Shown here: positions 25,746 through 35,959 of the stretch, one piece after another
Position numbering within the stretch: position 1 is the first letter of the stretch
Layout: each line of letters starts with the position of its first letter
Assembly (NCBI RefSeq): GCF_003024235.1
Contig: NZ_KZ679093.1
Coordinates: forward strand, 35,456 to 99,455
Source of the DNA: Arenimonas caeni
GTDB taxonomy: Bacteria; Pseudomonadota; Gammaproteobacteria; Xanthomonadales; Xanthomonadaceae
Direction: 5' to 3'
Length of the DNA: 64,000 nt
Made by a program: the position numbers and the translations under genes
Notes under the pieces: generated by a model
Databases searched by the model: none
Seen by the model: only the letters and a program-made list of their open reading frames with translations
What the model was told of the DNA's origin: nothing

Positions 25746-27193
25746 ATGAAACCCTTGTTCCTGATGCTGGCTGCGGGCCTGTTGGCCGCGCCCGGCGCCG
25801 AGGCCCGGCGCATCGGCCAGCTTGAGTTCACGCCCTGCGAGCTGGCCCAGCCAGGCACCGGCGCCACCCTCAGGCTCGAATGCGCCACGCTCGAGGTGCC
25901 CGAGGACCCCACCCGCCCCGAGGGGCGCAGGCTGAAGCTGAAGGTTGGCCTGGCGCCGGCGCGCGCCGCCGAGCCGGCGCCCGACCCGGTGGTCTTCTTC
26001 GCCGGCGGCCCGGGGCAATCGGCCACCGAAAGCTGGGCGGGCGTGGACGCCGGTTTTTCCCGCATCCGCGCCAAGCGCCACGTGGTCTTCGTCGACCAGC
26101 GCGGCACCGGAGACGGGCACCGCCTGGCCTGCGCCCTGCCCGACCCGCAGGGCGGGGCCATGCCCGACAGCGCCCAGCTGCGGCAGATGGCCAGCGACTG
26201 CCTGGCCTCCCTCGACGCCGACGTGGCGCAGTACACCACCTCGGTGGCGGTGAAGGACATCGAGGCCCTGCGCCTGGCGCTGGGTGCGCCGACCCTGAAC
26301 CTCTACGGCGGCTCCTACGGCACCCGCGTGGCCCAGGAATACGCCCGCCAGTACCCGCAGGCCGTGCGCAGCATCATCCTCGATGGCGTGGTGCCGCCCG
26401 GCCTGGCGCTGGGCAGCGAACACGGCATCAACCTCGAGGCCGCGCTCAAGGCCATCCTCGGCCGATGCAGCGGCGACGACGCCTGCCGCGCCGCCTTCGG
26501 CGACCCCTACCGCACGCTCTACGGCCTGCGCGACCGCGTGCGCGCCACGCCGCAGACGGTGGCCGCGCGCGACCCGCGCACCTGGGCCCCGCGCGAACTG
26601 CGCCTGGACGAGGCCGCGGTGGTGTCGATCGCCCGGCTGTTCGCCTACGCTCCGGAAACCGCCGCCCTGATGCCGCTGCTGCTGCACGAGGCGGCCTCCG
26701 GCCGGCCGGAGGCGCTGGTGGCGCAGGCGGCGCTGGTCTACGACTCGCTTTCGGCGCAGATCAACCACGGCATGCAGCTGTCGGTGACCTGCGCCGAGGA
26801 CGCCCCGCGCCTGTCCCGCCGCGAGCAGGACGAGGCGCTGATCCTGGGCAATGCCATCACCGGCGTGCTGCTCGACCAGTGCGAGGTCTGGCCCAAGGGT
26901 CCGGTGTCGCCCGGTTTCCACGAGCCGCTGCGCACCGACACCCCCACCCTGCTGCTCTCGGGCGAGCTCGACCCGGTCACGCCGCCACGCTACGCCGAAC
27001 AGGTGCTGGCCGACCTCGGCAAGGCCGCCCACCTGGTCGGCAAGGGCCAGGGCCACATCCTGCTCAACCGCGGCTGCACGCCGCGCCTGGCGGCGGAGTT
27101 CATCGACAAGCTCGACCCCGAAGGCCTCGACGCCGGCTGCCTGGACGTGCTCGGCCCGACGCCCTTCTTCCTCGACCACAACGGAGCCACGCC

Positions 27194-27197
<4 letters not shown>
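25746..27197 (+). CDS. Exported alpha/beta hydrolase, tripeptidyl/proline aminopeptidase-like
   Basis: A 483-residue protein with a signal peptide (about 1-20, ...APGAEA). The catalytic triad can be placed: S190 in LYGGSYGTR, D409 in SGELDPVTPP, and H437 in GQGHILLN. The oxyanion motif FFAGGPGQS is at 84-92. The C-terminal TAP-like region is present. The family covers secreted tripeptidyl aminopeptidases and proline iminopeptidases. ATG 25746 follows GGGAG. The stop overlaps the natA start (ATGA), so this hydrolase is translated together with an ABC transporter. Confidence 0.9.
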
Positions 27198-27924
<727 letters not shown>

Positions 27925-27928
<4 letters not shown>

Positions 27929-29100
27929 GCGCCGCGATCACCGTTTTCCTGAAGGAAGTCACCGAGAACCTGCGCGACCGCAAGACCGTCTTCAACGCGC
28001 TGGTGATGGGCCCGCTGCTGGGGCCGCTCTTCTTCGCGATGATGATGAGCTTCGTCATCAGCCGGCAGCTCGACATCGCCGAGAAGCCGCTGAAGGTCCC
28101 GGTGGTGGGCGCCGAACACGCCCCCGGCCTGGTCGGCTGGCTCGAGCGCCAGGGCGTGCAGGTCGAGCCGGCGCCGTTCGACCCGGAGGAGGCCCTGCGC
28201 AGGCGCGAGAGCGAGGCCGTGCTGGTGGTGCCGGCCGACTTCGGCACGCGCTGGCGCGCCGGCGAAACCGCGCAGGTGCAGGTGCTGCAGGACAGCTCGC
28301 ACCAGGACGGACGCGGGCCGGTGCGGCGGCTGACCGGGCTGCTCGAGTCCTACTCGCGCCAGCAGGCGGCGCTGCGCGTGAGCGCACGCGGCATGCACCC
28401 TTCGCTGCTGTCGCCGGTGGCGGTGGCCGAGCGCGACATCGCCAGCACGCAGCAGCGCGCCGGCCAGCTGCTCGGCTTCCTGCCCTACCTGCTCGTGCTT
28501 GGCGCCTTCCTGGGCGGCATGTACCTGGCCATCGACACCACCGCCGGCGAACGCGAGCGGCAGTCGCTCGAGCCGCTGCTGGCCAATCCGGCCTCGCGCG
28601 CCGAGATCGTGCTGGGCAAGCTCGGCGCCACCTTCGGTTTCGCGATGGTGAGCATGATGCTGAGCCTGGTGGCCTTCACCTTCGCCTTCCGCTACATGCC
28701 GCTCGACCAGCTGGGCATGAAGGTGGACTTCGGCGCGGCGCTGGTCCTGCGCGCGGGCCTGCTGATGGTGCCGCTGGCGCTGGCGTTCGCGGCGCTGCAG
28801 ACGGTGGTGGCGGCCTATGCCAAGAGTTATCGCGAAGCGCAGACCTACCTGTCGCTGCTGATGCTGCTGCCGATGATCCCCTCGGTGCTGCTGATGGTCT
28901 CGCCGATGCAGGGCGAAACGTGGATGTCGGCGACGCCGCTGCTGAGCCAGAACGTGCTGATCATGGCGCTGGCGCGGGGCGAGGCCGTTTCGCTCGCCGA
29001 CTTCGCGCTCAGCTTCGGTTGCACCCTGGCCCTGGCCATCGGGCTGGTGTGGGTGGCGGTGCGCATCTACCACCGCGAACAGCTGGCGGTGTCGGCCTGA
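27925..29100 (+). CDS. natB: ABC-2 type permease, NatB-type
   Basis: A 391-residue membrane protein. There is one N-terminal helix (about 22-45), a large extracytoplasmic loop (about 55-180), and then five or six helices (FLPYLLVLGAFLGGMYLAID; FGFAMVSMMLSLVAFTFAF; LLMLLPMIPSVLLM; FGCTLALAIGLVWVAV). The motif ERERQSLEPLLANP is typical of NatB/ABC-2 exporters. It forms a complex with NatA. It is followed by a strong bidirectional terminator. Confidence 0.9.
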
Positions 29101-29116
29101 GGCCTGCACCCGCGCA

Positions 29117-29151
29117 AGAAAAAGGCCCGGCGATGCCGGGCCTTTTTTTTA
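29117..29151. terminator. Bidirectional terminator after natB
   Basis: AAGAAAAAGGCCCGGC-gat-GCCGGGCCTTTTTTTT: an 8-10 base GC stem with an A-run before and a T-run after. It lies between natB (plus) and the convergent TonB-domain lipoprotein gene (minus). Confidence 0.93.
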
Positions 29152-29163
29152 CTTGCGTGCCGC

Positions 29164-30168
29164 TTACGGCTTGAAGCTGAAGGTGCGGGTGAGCGTGGCC
29201 GGGCCGTCCATCGGCTCGAACTGCCAGTCGCGCACGGTGTTGATCACTTCGCGGTCGAAAGTGCCGCGCGGCTGCGAGCGGATCACGCGCACGTCGGTGA
29301 CGCTGCCGTTGGCGGCGATCGCGATCTCCACCGTCACCTCGCCCGAGACACCGCTGCGGTAGGCCGCGCGCGGGTAGGACGGCTGCGGGGCGCGCACCGG
29401 CACCGGGTTGCTGGCCCGGGCCACGGTCGGCTCGGGCGCCGGCGGCTGGGCGGGCTGGGTGGCGGCCGGCTCGGTCGGCGCCGGGGTGGCAGGCTGGGCC
29501 GGCTGCGTCGCCACCGGGGCGGGCGTCGGCGCGGGCTGGGTGGCTGCGGCCGCCGCGGCGGCGGCTTCCTGGGCCGCGCGCTGGGCAGCCAGTTCGGCCT
29601 CGCGCTCACGCTGCGCGGCCTGCGCGGCTTCCTGCTGGGCACGCTCGGCGACACCGGCGCGACCCTTGGCGATCGAGTCCTTGATGCGCGGCAGGGCCGG
29701 GGTCTGGGCGTCGGAGCGCTCGATCAGGGAACGCAGGCGATCGGCCTCGACGAAATCCTCGCGGCCGATCGCCTGTTCGGCGGCGATGATCGCGTAGGGC
29801 ATCAGGTCGATCAGGGCCATTTCGGCCGAGGCGTCCGGCTTCTCGCTCTTCTCGCGCAGCGCCAGGTAGTACTCCATGGCGTTGTCGCCGGCCGGCGCGT
29901 ACAGGCGCTGCTCGCGCAGGGCGTCGGAACCGCGGCTGCGCAGTTCGTCGATGCTCAGGCCCTTGAGCGCGGCCTCGGCGGCCTCGGCGGCTTCCTGCGC
30001 GGCCACCTCTTCGGCGGACGGGCCGGCAGGCTGCGCGGCGGCCGGCGCCGGGGCACCGGCGGGCGCCGGGGCGGCCTCTTCCTTGGAGCAGGCGGCCAGG
30101 CCGAGGCCCAGCGCCAGGACGATGCCCCAGCGCAGGGCGCGGGAAGACGAGGTCGGTTCGGCGGTCAT
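29164..30168 (-). CDS. TonB-domain protein with lipoprotein-type N-terminus
   Basis: A 334-residue protein. The N-terminus WGIVLALGLGLAACSKEE has a lipobox (LAAC, Cys 27), so it may be lipidated instead of being anchored like classic TonB. Then come an Ala/Pro linker (30-55), a helical region (55-160) with LSIDELRSRGSDALREQRLY, an Ala/Gln/Glu-rich coiled stretch (165-210), and a Pro/Thr/Ala-rich linker (210-255). The C-terminal TonB domain (about 258-334) reads PSYPRAAYRSGVSGEVTVEI...DWQFEP. Classic TonB needs a transmembrane helix to contact ExbB, so function here is uncertain. Its neighbour is mnmE, 130 bases away. Confidence 0.85.
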   Translation of the reverse strand: MTAEPTSSSRALRWGIVLALGLGLAACSKEEAAPAPAGAPAPAAAQPAGPSAEEVAAQEAAEAAEAALKGLSIDELRSRGSDALREQRLYAPAGDNAMEYYLALREKSEKPDASAEMALIDLMPYAIIAAEQAIGREDFVEADRLRSLIERSDAQTPALPRIKDSIAKGRAGVAERAQQEAAQAAQREREAELAAQRAAQEAAAAAAAATQPAPTPAPVATQPAQPATPAPTEPAATQPAQPPAPEPTVARASNPVPVRAPQPSYPRAAYRSGVSGEVTVEIAIAANGSVTDVRVIRSQPRGTFDREVINTVRDWQFEPMDGPATLTRTFSFKP

Positions 30169-30298
30169 TTTTTCCCCTGAAACGTTAAGCCAACATGACG
30201 TTCAGCACATAAGACTTTGGCCGCTTTGTCAAGGCGAAATCGTTTCGGGCTGCCAACTGGCGCACGGTTTCACGCCGCCGGGGCCGGGGTGGCGGCGC

Positions 30299-31630
30299 CT
30301 ACTTGCCGATGCAGAAGTCGGCGAAGATCCGGCCCAGCAGGGCGTCGGCGTCCACCCGGCCCGTGATCGTGCCCAGGGCATCCTGGGCCTGGCGCAGCTC
30401 TTCGGCGGCCAGTTCACCGGCACCCTGGTGCAGCTGGGCCGCGGCGGCGCCGAGATGGCGGGCGCCCCGGGCCAGGGCCTCGAGGTGGCGGGTGCGGGCG
30501 CTGAAGGCCCCTTCGCTGCCCTCGCCCAGGCCGGCAGCGTCGCGCAGGCGGGCGCGCAGGGTGTCCAGGCCGGCGCCGGTGCGCGCGGATATCCACAGGT
30601 GCTCGCCGTCGTCGCGGCGCTCGGCGTGGACCGGGGCGCCGCTCAGGTCGGCCTTGTTGTGCAGCCAGAGCACGGGTACGCCGGCCGGCAGCGGCAGGGC
30701 CGGCGGGGGCGCCTGGTCGTCGAGCACCGCCAGCACCAGGTCGGCGCGCTCGAGTTCGGCGCGGGCCCGGCGGATGCCTTCCTGCTCCACCCGGTCCGGG
30801 GCCTCGCGCAGGCCGGCAGTGTCGACCAGGGTCAGTTCGATGCCGTCGATGCGCACCTGTTCGCGCAGCAGGTCGCGGGTGGTGCCGGCGATCTCGGTGA
30901 CGATGGCGCGCTCCTCGCCGGCCAGGGCGTTGAGCAGGGAGGACTTGCCGGCGTTGGGCGCCCCGGCGATGACCACGTGCAGGCCATCGACCAGGCGCTT
31001 GCCGCGTCCGGCGTCGGCGCGCAGGCGATCGAGCGCGGCCGAGACGTCGTGCAGTCGGCGCTGCAGTTCCGGCGCGGCCAGGAAGTCGACTTCCTCCTCG
31101 GGGAAATCGAGCGCGGCTTCGATCCACACGCGCAGGCCGGTCAGGCCCTCGACGACGGCGTGCACGCGCCGCGAGAACTCGCCCTCGAGCGAGCGGCGGG
31201 CCGCGCGCAGGGCGGCCTCGCTGCCGGCGGCGACCAGGTCGGCCACCGCTTCGGCCTGGGCCAGGTCGAGCCGGCCCTCCAGGAAGGCCCGCTCGGTGAA
31301 CTCGCCCGGCCGCGCCGGCCGCGCGCCCAGTGCCAGGCAGCGCGCCAGCAACGCCTGCAGCAGCAGCGGGCTGCCGTGGCCCTGCAGCTCGAGCACGTCC
31401 TCGCCGGTATACGAATGCGGCGCCGGGAAATACAGCAGCAGCCCGTCGTCGATCACCTCGCCGTCGCCGTCGCGAAAGCGCAGGTAATGCGCGTGCCGCG
31501 GCGTCGGCGCCTTGCCCAGCAACGTCGCCGCGATCACCCGGCAGCCCGCCCCGCTCAAGCGCACGATCCCCACGCCCGCCGCCCCGGCCGCCGTCGCAAT
31601 CGCCGCAATCGTTTCGCGCTGCTCTGTCAT
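30299..31630 (-). CDS. mnmE: tRNA uridine-5-carboxymethylaminomethyl modification GTPase MnmE
   Basis: A 443-residue GTPase that works with MnmG to modify U34 of tRNAs. The N-terminal folate-binding domain includes PRPGEFTERAFLEGRLDLAQAE. The G domain has G1 GAPNAGKSS, G2 GTTRD, G3 DTAG and G4 NKAD. The C-terminal tail is FCIGK with the invariant cysteine. It lies in the conserved rpmH-rnpA-yidC-mnmE order beside the origin. A block of inverted repeats separates it from yidC. Confidence 0.97.
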   Translation of the reverse strand: MTEQRETIAAIATAAGAAGVGIVRLSGAGCRVIAATLLGKAPTPRHAHYLRFRDGDGEVIDDGLLLYFPAPHSYTGEDVLELQGHGSPLLLQALLARCLALGARPARPGEFTERAFLEGRLDLAQAEAVADLVAAGSEAALRAARRSLEGEFSRRVHAVVEGLTGLRVWIEAALDFPEEEVDFLAAPELQRRLHDVSAALDRLRADAGRGKRLVDGLHVVIAGAPNAGKSSLLNALAGEERAIVTEIAGTTRDLLREQVRIDGIELTLVDTAGLREAPDRVEQEGIRRARAELERADLVLAVLDDQAPPPALPLPAGVPVLWLHNKADLSGAPVHAERRDDGEHLWISARTGAGLDTLRARLRDAAGLGEGSEGAFSARTRHLEALARGARHLGAAAAQLHQGAGELAAEELRQAQDALGTITGRVDADALLGRIFADFCIGK

Positions 31631-31632
31631 GG

Positions 31633-31800
31633 AGAGGATTTAGCCACGGATGAACACGGAAAGACACGGAGGCCCACGGATGAATCAACAGGTAGAAGCA
31701 AAAAGAAAGGGCGGCCTGCGCGGCCGCCCCTTCCTTCGAAACCACTCTCGAACGCTCTATCCGTGAGCCTCCGTGTCTTTCCGTGTAATTCCGTGGCGAA
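31633..31800. repeat. Inverted pair of CACGGA-unit repeats between yidC and mnmE
   Basis: Left block (31633-31676) contains GCCACGGATGAACACGGAAA followed by gacacggaggcccacggatga. The right block (31753-31800) is its near-complete reverse complement. The arms are about 45 bases with a ~75-base centre holding the yidC terminator. A partial copy lies at 5501-5526. It looks like a small non-autonomous element or a dispersed repeat; no open frame inside. Confidence 0.75.
31698..31737 (-). terminator. Rho-independent terminator of yidC
   Basis: A perfect 8-base stem GGGCGGCC-TGCGC-GGCCGCCC. On the minus strand it is followed by TTTCTTTTTGC, giving a U-rich tail downstream of yidC. It sits inside the CACGGA inverted repeat pair. 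Confidence 0.75.
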
Positions 31801-31804
31801 AACC

Positions 31805-33547
31805 TTACTTGGCCGGAGCCGGGGTGGTGCCGTGGCGCTTGGTGATGATCCACTGCTGGGCCAGGCCGAGGATGCCGTTGGTGCACCAGTAAAGCACCAG
31901 GCCCGAGGGGAAGAAGGCCATCATGACGCCGAACACCAGCGGCATGGCGGTCATCATCTTCTTCTGCATCGGGTCCATGCCCGGCGTCGGCGTCATCTTC
32001 TGGGTCAGGTACATCACCGCCAGGTTGATGACCGGCAGGATGAAGTACGGGTCGGGCGCGGTGAGGTTGTCGATCCAGCCGATCCACGGCGCCTGGCGCA
32101 TCTCCACCGACTCGAGCAGCATCCAGTAGAGCGCGATGAAGACCGGGATCGTCACCAGGATCGGCAGGCAGCCGCCGATCGGGTTGATCTTCTCCTTCTT
32201 GTACAGCTCCATCATCGCCATCTGGAACTTCTGCTTGTCGTCGCCGTAGCGCTCCTTGAGCGCTTCGATGCGCGGCTGGATCGCGCGCATCTTGGCGAAG
32301 CTCTGGTACTGCTTGGCCGACAGCGGGTAGAGCAGCAGCTTGATGATCAGCACCGTCAGGATGATCGCCCAGCCCCAGTTGCCGGTGAGGTGGTCGTGCA
32401 GCGGCTTGAGCACGAAGTCGAACATCGGCTGGGCGAGGAAGGTGAAGATGCCGTAGTCCAGCGTCAGCTTCATGCCCGGGGCGACGGCCTGCATCTGCTC
32501 CTGCAGCTTGGGGCCGACCCACAGCGTGGCCTCGCGGGTCGTGCGCGTGCCGGGGGCGACCTCGAAGGGCGCGCCCACCGAACGAACCAGGAAACGCGGC
32601 TGGCCGTTGCCCAGCTGCGCCAGCGAGAAGCGCTGCGGCTCGGTGGCGGCGGGCACCCAGGCCACCAGGAAGTGGTGCTGCAGCAGCGCGATCCAGCCGC
32701 CGGTGACGTCCTTGTTGAGCGGGCCGTCGTCGACGAAGTCCTCGTACTTGCGCTTCTCGAACTTGTCGGCCGGGCTGTACCAGGCCGCGCCGGTGAAGCT
32801 GTAGGCCTCGGGGTTGGTCAGGGTGAAGCCACGCGAGCTGGCCACCGGCGGGATGCGCTGCAGCTGCTGGTAGCCGTAGCCGCGCCAGGCGGCCTCGCCG
32901 TCGTTGATCACTTCCTCGCGCAGGGTCAGCGCGTAGGCGCCGCGCTTGAGCACCCAGGTCTTGCGCACCTGCAGGCCGCTGGCCGGGTCGGTCCACAGCA
33001 GCGGCACTTCGAGCACGTCCTGGCCGTCGGCGAGCTGGAAGTCGGTGCGGCCACCCTCGGGGCGGAACACCGCCTCGTGGTTGGGCGCGCTGCCCGACTG
33101 CGCCACCAGGCCGGTCTGGGCCACCGAGAAGCGGGCCGCGTCGGCGTCGAACAGGCGCACCTTGCGCGCCGGCTCGTCCTTGTCGACCGGGTAGTGCAGC
33201 AGTTCGGCGCCCACCAGGTTGCCGCCGCGCAGGTCCACGCGCAGATCGAGCACGTCGGTGCGCACGCGCAGCAGGCCGGGGCTGGCCGCGGCGGCCGAAG
33301 CCGAGGCCGGCGCGTCGGTGGCGGCCGCCGGAAGCGAGGCGGCCGCCGGCGCCGCGGAGGCGTCGGGCACGGCGCCATCGCCGGCCGGGATGCCGGCGTC
33401 GCCGGGCAGGGCGTCCGTGGGTTCGGGCAGTTCGGCCACCGGGGCGTCGGCCGGGGTGGCGGGCGCCGGGCCCTTGTTCCATTCCATGAAGAGCAGGAAG
33501 GCAACGGCGAGCCAGGCGATCAGGAGGAAGGTGCGGGTCTGGTTCAT
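31805..33547 (-). CDS. yidC: Membrane protein insertase YidC
   Basis: A 580-residue inner-membrane insertase. An N-terminal helix (about 6-22) is followed by a Pro/Ala-rich linker (25-90) and the periplasmic beta-supersandwich domain (about 95-355). The conserved five-helix insertase core (about 355-570) contains NWGWAIILTVLIIKLLLYPLSAKQYQSFAKM, split here as the start of TM2. The core continues with KEKINPIGGCLPILVTIPVF and PSGLVLYWCTNGILGLAQQW. It starts 52 bases after rnpA, too close for an intervening yidD gene. Confidence 0.97.
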   Translation of the reverse strand: MNQTRTFLLIAWLAVAFLLFMEWNKGPAPATPADAPVAELPEPTDALPGDAGIPAGDGAVPDASAAPAAASLPAAATDAPASASAAAASPGLLRVRTDVLDLRVDLRGGNLVGAELLHYPVDKDEPARKVRLFDADAARFSVAQTGLVAQSGSAPNHEAVFRPEGGRTDFQLADGQDVLEVPLLWTDPASGLQVRKTWVLKRGAYALTLREEVINDGEAAWRGYGYQQLQRIPPVASSRGFTLTNPEAYSFTGAAWYSPADKFEKRKYEDFVDDGPLNKDVTGGWIALLQHHFLVAWVPAATEPQRFSLAQLGNGQPRFLVRSVGAPFEVAPGTRTTREATLWVGPKLQEQMQAVAPGMKLTLDYGIFTFLAQPMFDFVLKPLHDHLTGNWGWAIILTVLIIKLLLYPLSAKQYQSFAKMRAIQPRIEALKERYGDDKQKFQMAMMELYKKEKINPIGGCLPILVTIPVFIALYWMLLESVEMRQAPWIGWIDNLTAPDPYFILPVINLAVMYLTQKMTPTPGMDPMQKKMMTAMPLVFGVMMAFFPSGLVLYWCTNGILGLAQQWIITKRHGTTPAPAK

Positions 33548-33599
33548 GGGCAGGCGGCGGGCGCGCCGGCGGGTTGCCGGGGCCGGCCCTGGGTCTCGG

Positions 33600-34037
33600 T
33601 CAGGAGTCGGTGGCGGGGCGCTCGCGCGCGTCCGTGGAGGCGGGCATTGTGCCGGCCGGGGGCGTGGGCTTCAACGACCGGGCCCGTCCGAGCAGCTGCA
33701 GCCACTGCTCGCGCAGGGCCGCATTGTCGAGCGCGGCGGCGCCGGGCTGGGCGATCAGGACGTAGTCACCGGGCGGCAGCTCGTGCCGCTGGCGTCGGAA
33801 AACGTCGCGGGCGATCCGCTTGATGCGGTTGCGGCCGACGGCCCGTTTGTCGACTTTCTTGGACACGGCAACGCCGAGCCGGGGCACACTGGCCTCGGCC
33901 CGGACGTGGGCGAACAACCTCAGCTGGGGGCTCGAAAGCCGCCGGCCTCCCTTGAACACCGCCTGGAACTCGGCGGAAACGCGCAGTCGCGCGCTGGGCG
34001 GGAAGCTGGCAGGCGGGACGGGCGGAAGCGGGTTCAC
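33600..34037 (-). CDS. rnpA: Ribonuclease P protein component
   Basis: A 145-residue basic protein, the protein subunit of RNase P that matures tRNA 5' ends. The signature KKVDKRAVGRNRIKRIARDVFR is present (shown in part as RNRIKRIARD), as are FPPSARLR and the LPPGDYVLIAQPGAA region. The C-terminal ~25 residues are a low-complexity tail rich in Pro and Thr. The start is GTG 34037, 39 bases after rpmH, in the conserved rpmH-rnpA order. Confidence 0.95.
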   Translation of the reverse strand: MNPLPPVPPASFPPSARLRVSAEFQAVFKGGRRLSSPQLRLFAHVRAEASVPRLGVAVSKKVDKRAVGRNRIKRIARDVFRRQRHELPPGDYVLIAQPGAAALDNAALREQWLQLLGRARSLKPTPPAGTMPASTDARERPATDS

Positions 34038-34076
34038 GGCCCGTCGGGCGGCCGCCGGCGAACCGGCGGCGACGCG

Positions 34077-34217
34077 TCAGACTGCGAGGCGGGCGCGGCC
34101 CTTGGCACGACGACGGGCGAGGATCTTGCGACCATCGGCGGTCTTCATGCGGGCGCGGAAGCCGTGGTCGCGCTTGCGCTTGAGGTTGCTGGGCTGGTAC
34201 GTGCGCTTGGTGGCCAT
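34077..34217 (-). CDS. rpmH: 50S ribosomal protein L34
   Basis: A 46-residue protein: [20 protein letters not shown] at the start and [15 protein letters not shown] at the end. The family core [19 protein letters not shown] is intact. It was read directly from the minus strand; TGA stop at 34077-34079. It heads the rpmH-rnpA-yidC-mnmE run and is divergent from dnaA. Confidence 0.97.
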   Translation of the reverse strand: MATKRTYQPSNLKRKRDHGFRARMKTADGRKILARRRAKGRARLAV

Positions 34218-34393
34218 GGTGGCACCCCGGTTGGTTTTTGGGCGGAAAAGACCGCGGACTATAGCGGTTGCCCGGCCGGGGCGTCAAGGCCAATCCACGT
34301 GGCCAACCGGGCGCCGCGGCGCTAGACTGCACGATCCCGAATACTTATCCACAGCGCCGTCCGCGGTGCTGCAGCCCGGACTTTCGCTTGAAC
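34218..34393. promoter_or_regulatory. Divergent rpmH/dnaA promoter region with a perfect DnaA box
   Basis: The 176-base gap holds TTATCCACA at 34345-34353, a perfect DnaA box about 40 bases upstream of the dnaA start. This is where DnaA autoregulation is commonly exerted. A weak -10 candidate TAGACT lies at 34323-34328 without a convincing -35. Confidence 0.6.
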
Positions 34394-35719
34394 ATGGATG
34401 CTGCCTGGCCCCGTTGCCTGGAACGACTGGAAGCCGAACTGCCGGCCGAAGAGGTACACACCTGGCTGCGGCCCCTGCAGGTGGAGACCCACGCCGACGG
34501 CCTGACCCTCTACGCCCCGAACGAGTTCGTGGTCGACCAGGTGCGCGAGCACTACCTGGCCCGGATCCGCGAACTGGTGGCCCACTTCGCCGGCGCCCCG
34601 GCGGCGGTGGGGCTGGCGGTGGGCTCGCTGCGGCGCAGCCCGGCCCCGGCGGCGCCCGGCGCCGCGCCGGCGGCCGCGCGCGCCTCCGGCCCGGCCTTCA
34701 CCAGCAACCTCGACCCGCACTATTCGTTCGAGAACTTCGTCGAAGGCCGCAGCAACCAGCTCGGCCGCGCCGCCGCGCTGCAGGTGGCCCAGAACCCCGG
34801 CAAGGCCTACAACCCGCTGCTGCTCTACGGTGGCTCGGGCCTGGGCAAGACCCACCTGATGCATGCCGCCGGCAACCTGATGCGGCAGAACAACCCGGGC
34901 ATGCGGGTGCTCTACCTGCGCTCCGAGCAGTTCTTCAGCGCCATGATGAAGGCGCTGCAGGAAAAGTCGATGGACCAGTTCAAGCGCCAGTTCCAGCAGG
35001 TGGACGCGCTGCTGATCGACGACATCCAGTTCTTCGCCGGCAAGAACACCACGCAGGAAGAGTTCTTCCACACCTTCAATGCGCTGTTCGACGGCAAGCA
35101 GCAGATCATCCTCACCTGCGACCGCTACCCGCGCGAGGTGGAGAACCTCGAGACCCGGCTCAAGACCCGCCTGACCTGGGGCCTGAGCGTGGCGATCGAA
35201 CCGCCGGACTTCGAGACGCGGGCCGCCATCCTCACCGCCAAGGCGGCCGAGCGGTCGGTGAAGTTGCCCGAGGACGTGGCCTACCTGATCGCCAAGCGCA
35301 TGCGCTCGAACGTCCGCGACCTCGAGGGCGCCCTGAACACGCTGGCGGCCCGCTCGAACTTCATGGCCAGGCCGATCACCGCCGACTTCGCCCAGGAGAC
35401 CCTGCGCGACCTGCTGCGGGCCCAGCAGCAGGCGGTTTCGATCAGCAATATCCAGAAAACGGTGGCAGACTACTACCAGCTGCGCATGGCGGACCTGCTG
35501 TCGAAGCGGCGGACGCGCTCCCTGGCGCGCCCGCGGCAGATGGCGATGGCCCTGAGCAAGGAACTGACCGAGCACAGCCTGCCGGAAATCGGCGATGCCT
35601 TCGGTGGTCGCGACCACACCACCGTGATGCACGCCTGCAAGGTCATGCGCGAACTGCGCGAGATCGACGGCAAGTTGCGAGAGGACTGGGACAAGCTGCT
35701 GCGCAAATTGAGCGAGTAA
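34394..35719 (+). CDS. dnaA: Chromosomal replication initiator protein DnaA
   Basis: A 441-residue initiator. Domain I (1-75) begins [20 protein letters not shown], like Xanthomonas DnaA. Domain II is a short Ala/Pro linker (82-105). AAA+ domain III has Walker [10 protein letters not shown] (146-154) and Walker [10 protein letters not shown] (D209/D210). Domain IV carries the DnaA signature [14 protein letters not shown] for DnaA-box recognition. ATG 34394 matches the family N-terminus; the open frame upstream has no homology. The 240-base gap after it looks like oriC. Confidence 0.98.
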   Translation: MDAAWPRCLERLEAELPAEEVHTWLRPLQVETHADGLTLYAPNEFVVDQVREHYLARIRELVAHFAGAPAAVGLAVGSLRRSPAPAAPGAAPAAARASGPAFTSNLDPHYSFENFVEGRSNQLGRAAALQVAQNPGKAYNPLLLYGGSGLGKTHLMHAAGNLMRQNNPGMRVLYLRSEQFFSAMMKALQEKSMDQFKRQFQQVDALLIDDIQFFAGKNTTQEEFFHTFNALFDGKQQIILTCDRYPREVENLETRLKTRLTWGLSVAIEPPDFETRAAILTAKAAERSVKLPEDVAYLIAKRMRSNVRDLEGALNTLAARSNFMARPITADFAQETLRDLLRAQQQAVSISNIQKTVADYYQLRMADLLSKRRTRSLARPRQMAMALSKELTEHSLPEIGDAFGGRDHTTVMHACKVMRELREIDGKLREDWDKLLRKLSE

Positions 35720-35959
35720 GACGTGGAACCGGCGCGGCGTGGAACCAAGGTTCTGGCCGCTTGTGGATAAGTTGGGGACGGCGGAAAGCGCCAAAAACTA
35801 TCCACAGGTTTCCACAGCCAGGCCCGGGCACCGCCCACAGGCTTGGTGAGTAGTAAAAAACGTTATAAATCAACGAGTTGTATGTGTTATCCGGCGTTTT
35901 TGCCGACTCCACCGCCACCAGTTTTTGATTTATCCACTCTTTGGAGCTTGGGGACCCGC
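35720..35959. other. Candidate chromosomal origin of replication (oriC) between dnaA and dnaN
   Basis: This gap contains a perfect DnaA box TGTGGATAA (35762-35770, minus orientation) and three near matches: CTATCCACA (35798-35806), TTATCCGGC (35888-35896) and TTATCCACT (35930-35938). GTTTCCACA (35808-35816) is weaker. An A/T-rich stretch (about 35850-35885, TAGTAAAAAACGTTATAAAT) stands out in an otherwise GC-rich region and could be the unwinding element. Location next to dnaA is the usual one for Xanthomonadales. Confidence 0.8.

Noticed and set aside
30414..33482. 1022-residue minus-strand frame overlapping yidC and mnmE
   Set aside because: Out of frame with both conserved proteins; arginine-rich shadow.
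29876..33823. 1315-residue open frame on the plus strand across mnmE and yidC
   Set aside because: It crosses several real genes and intergenic repeats on the opposite strand and shows no domain.
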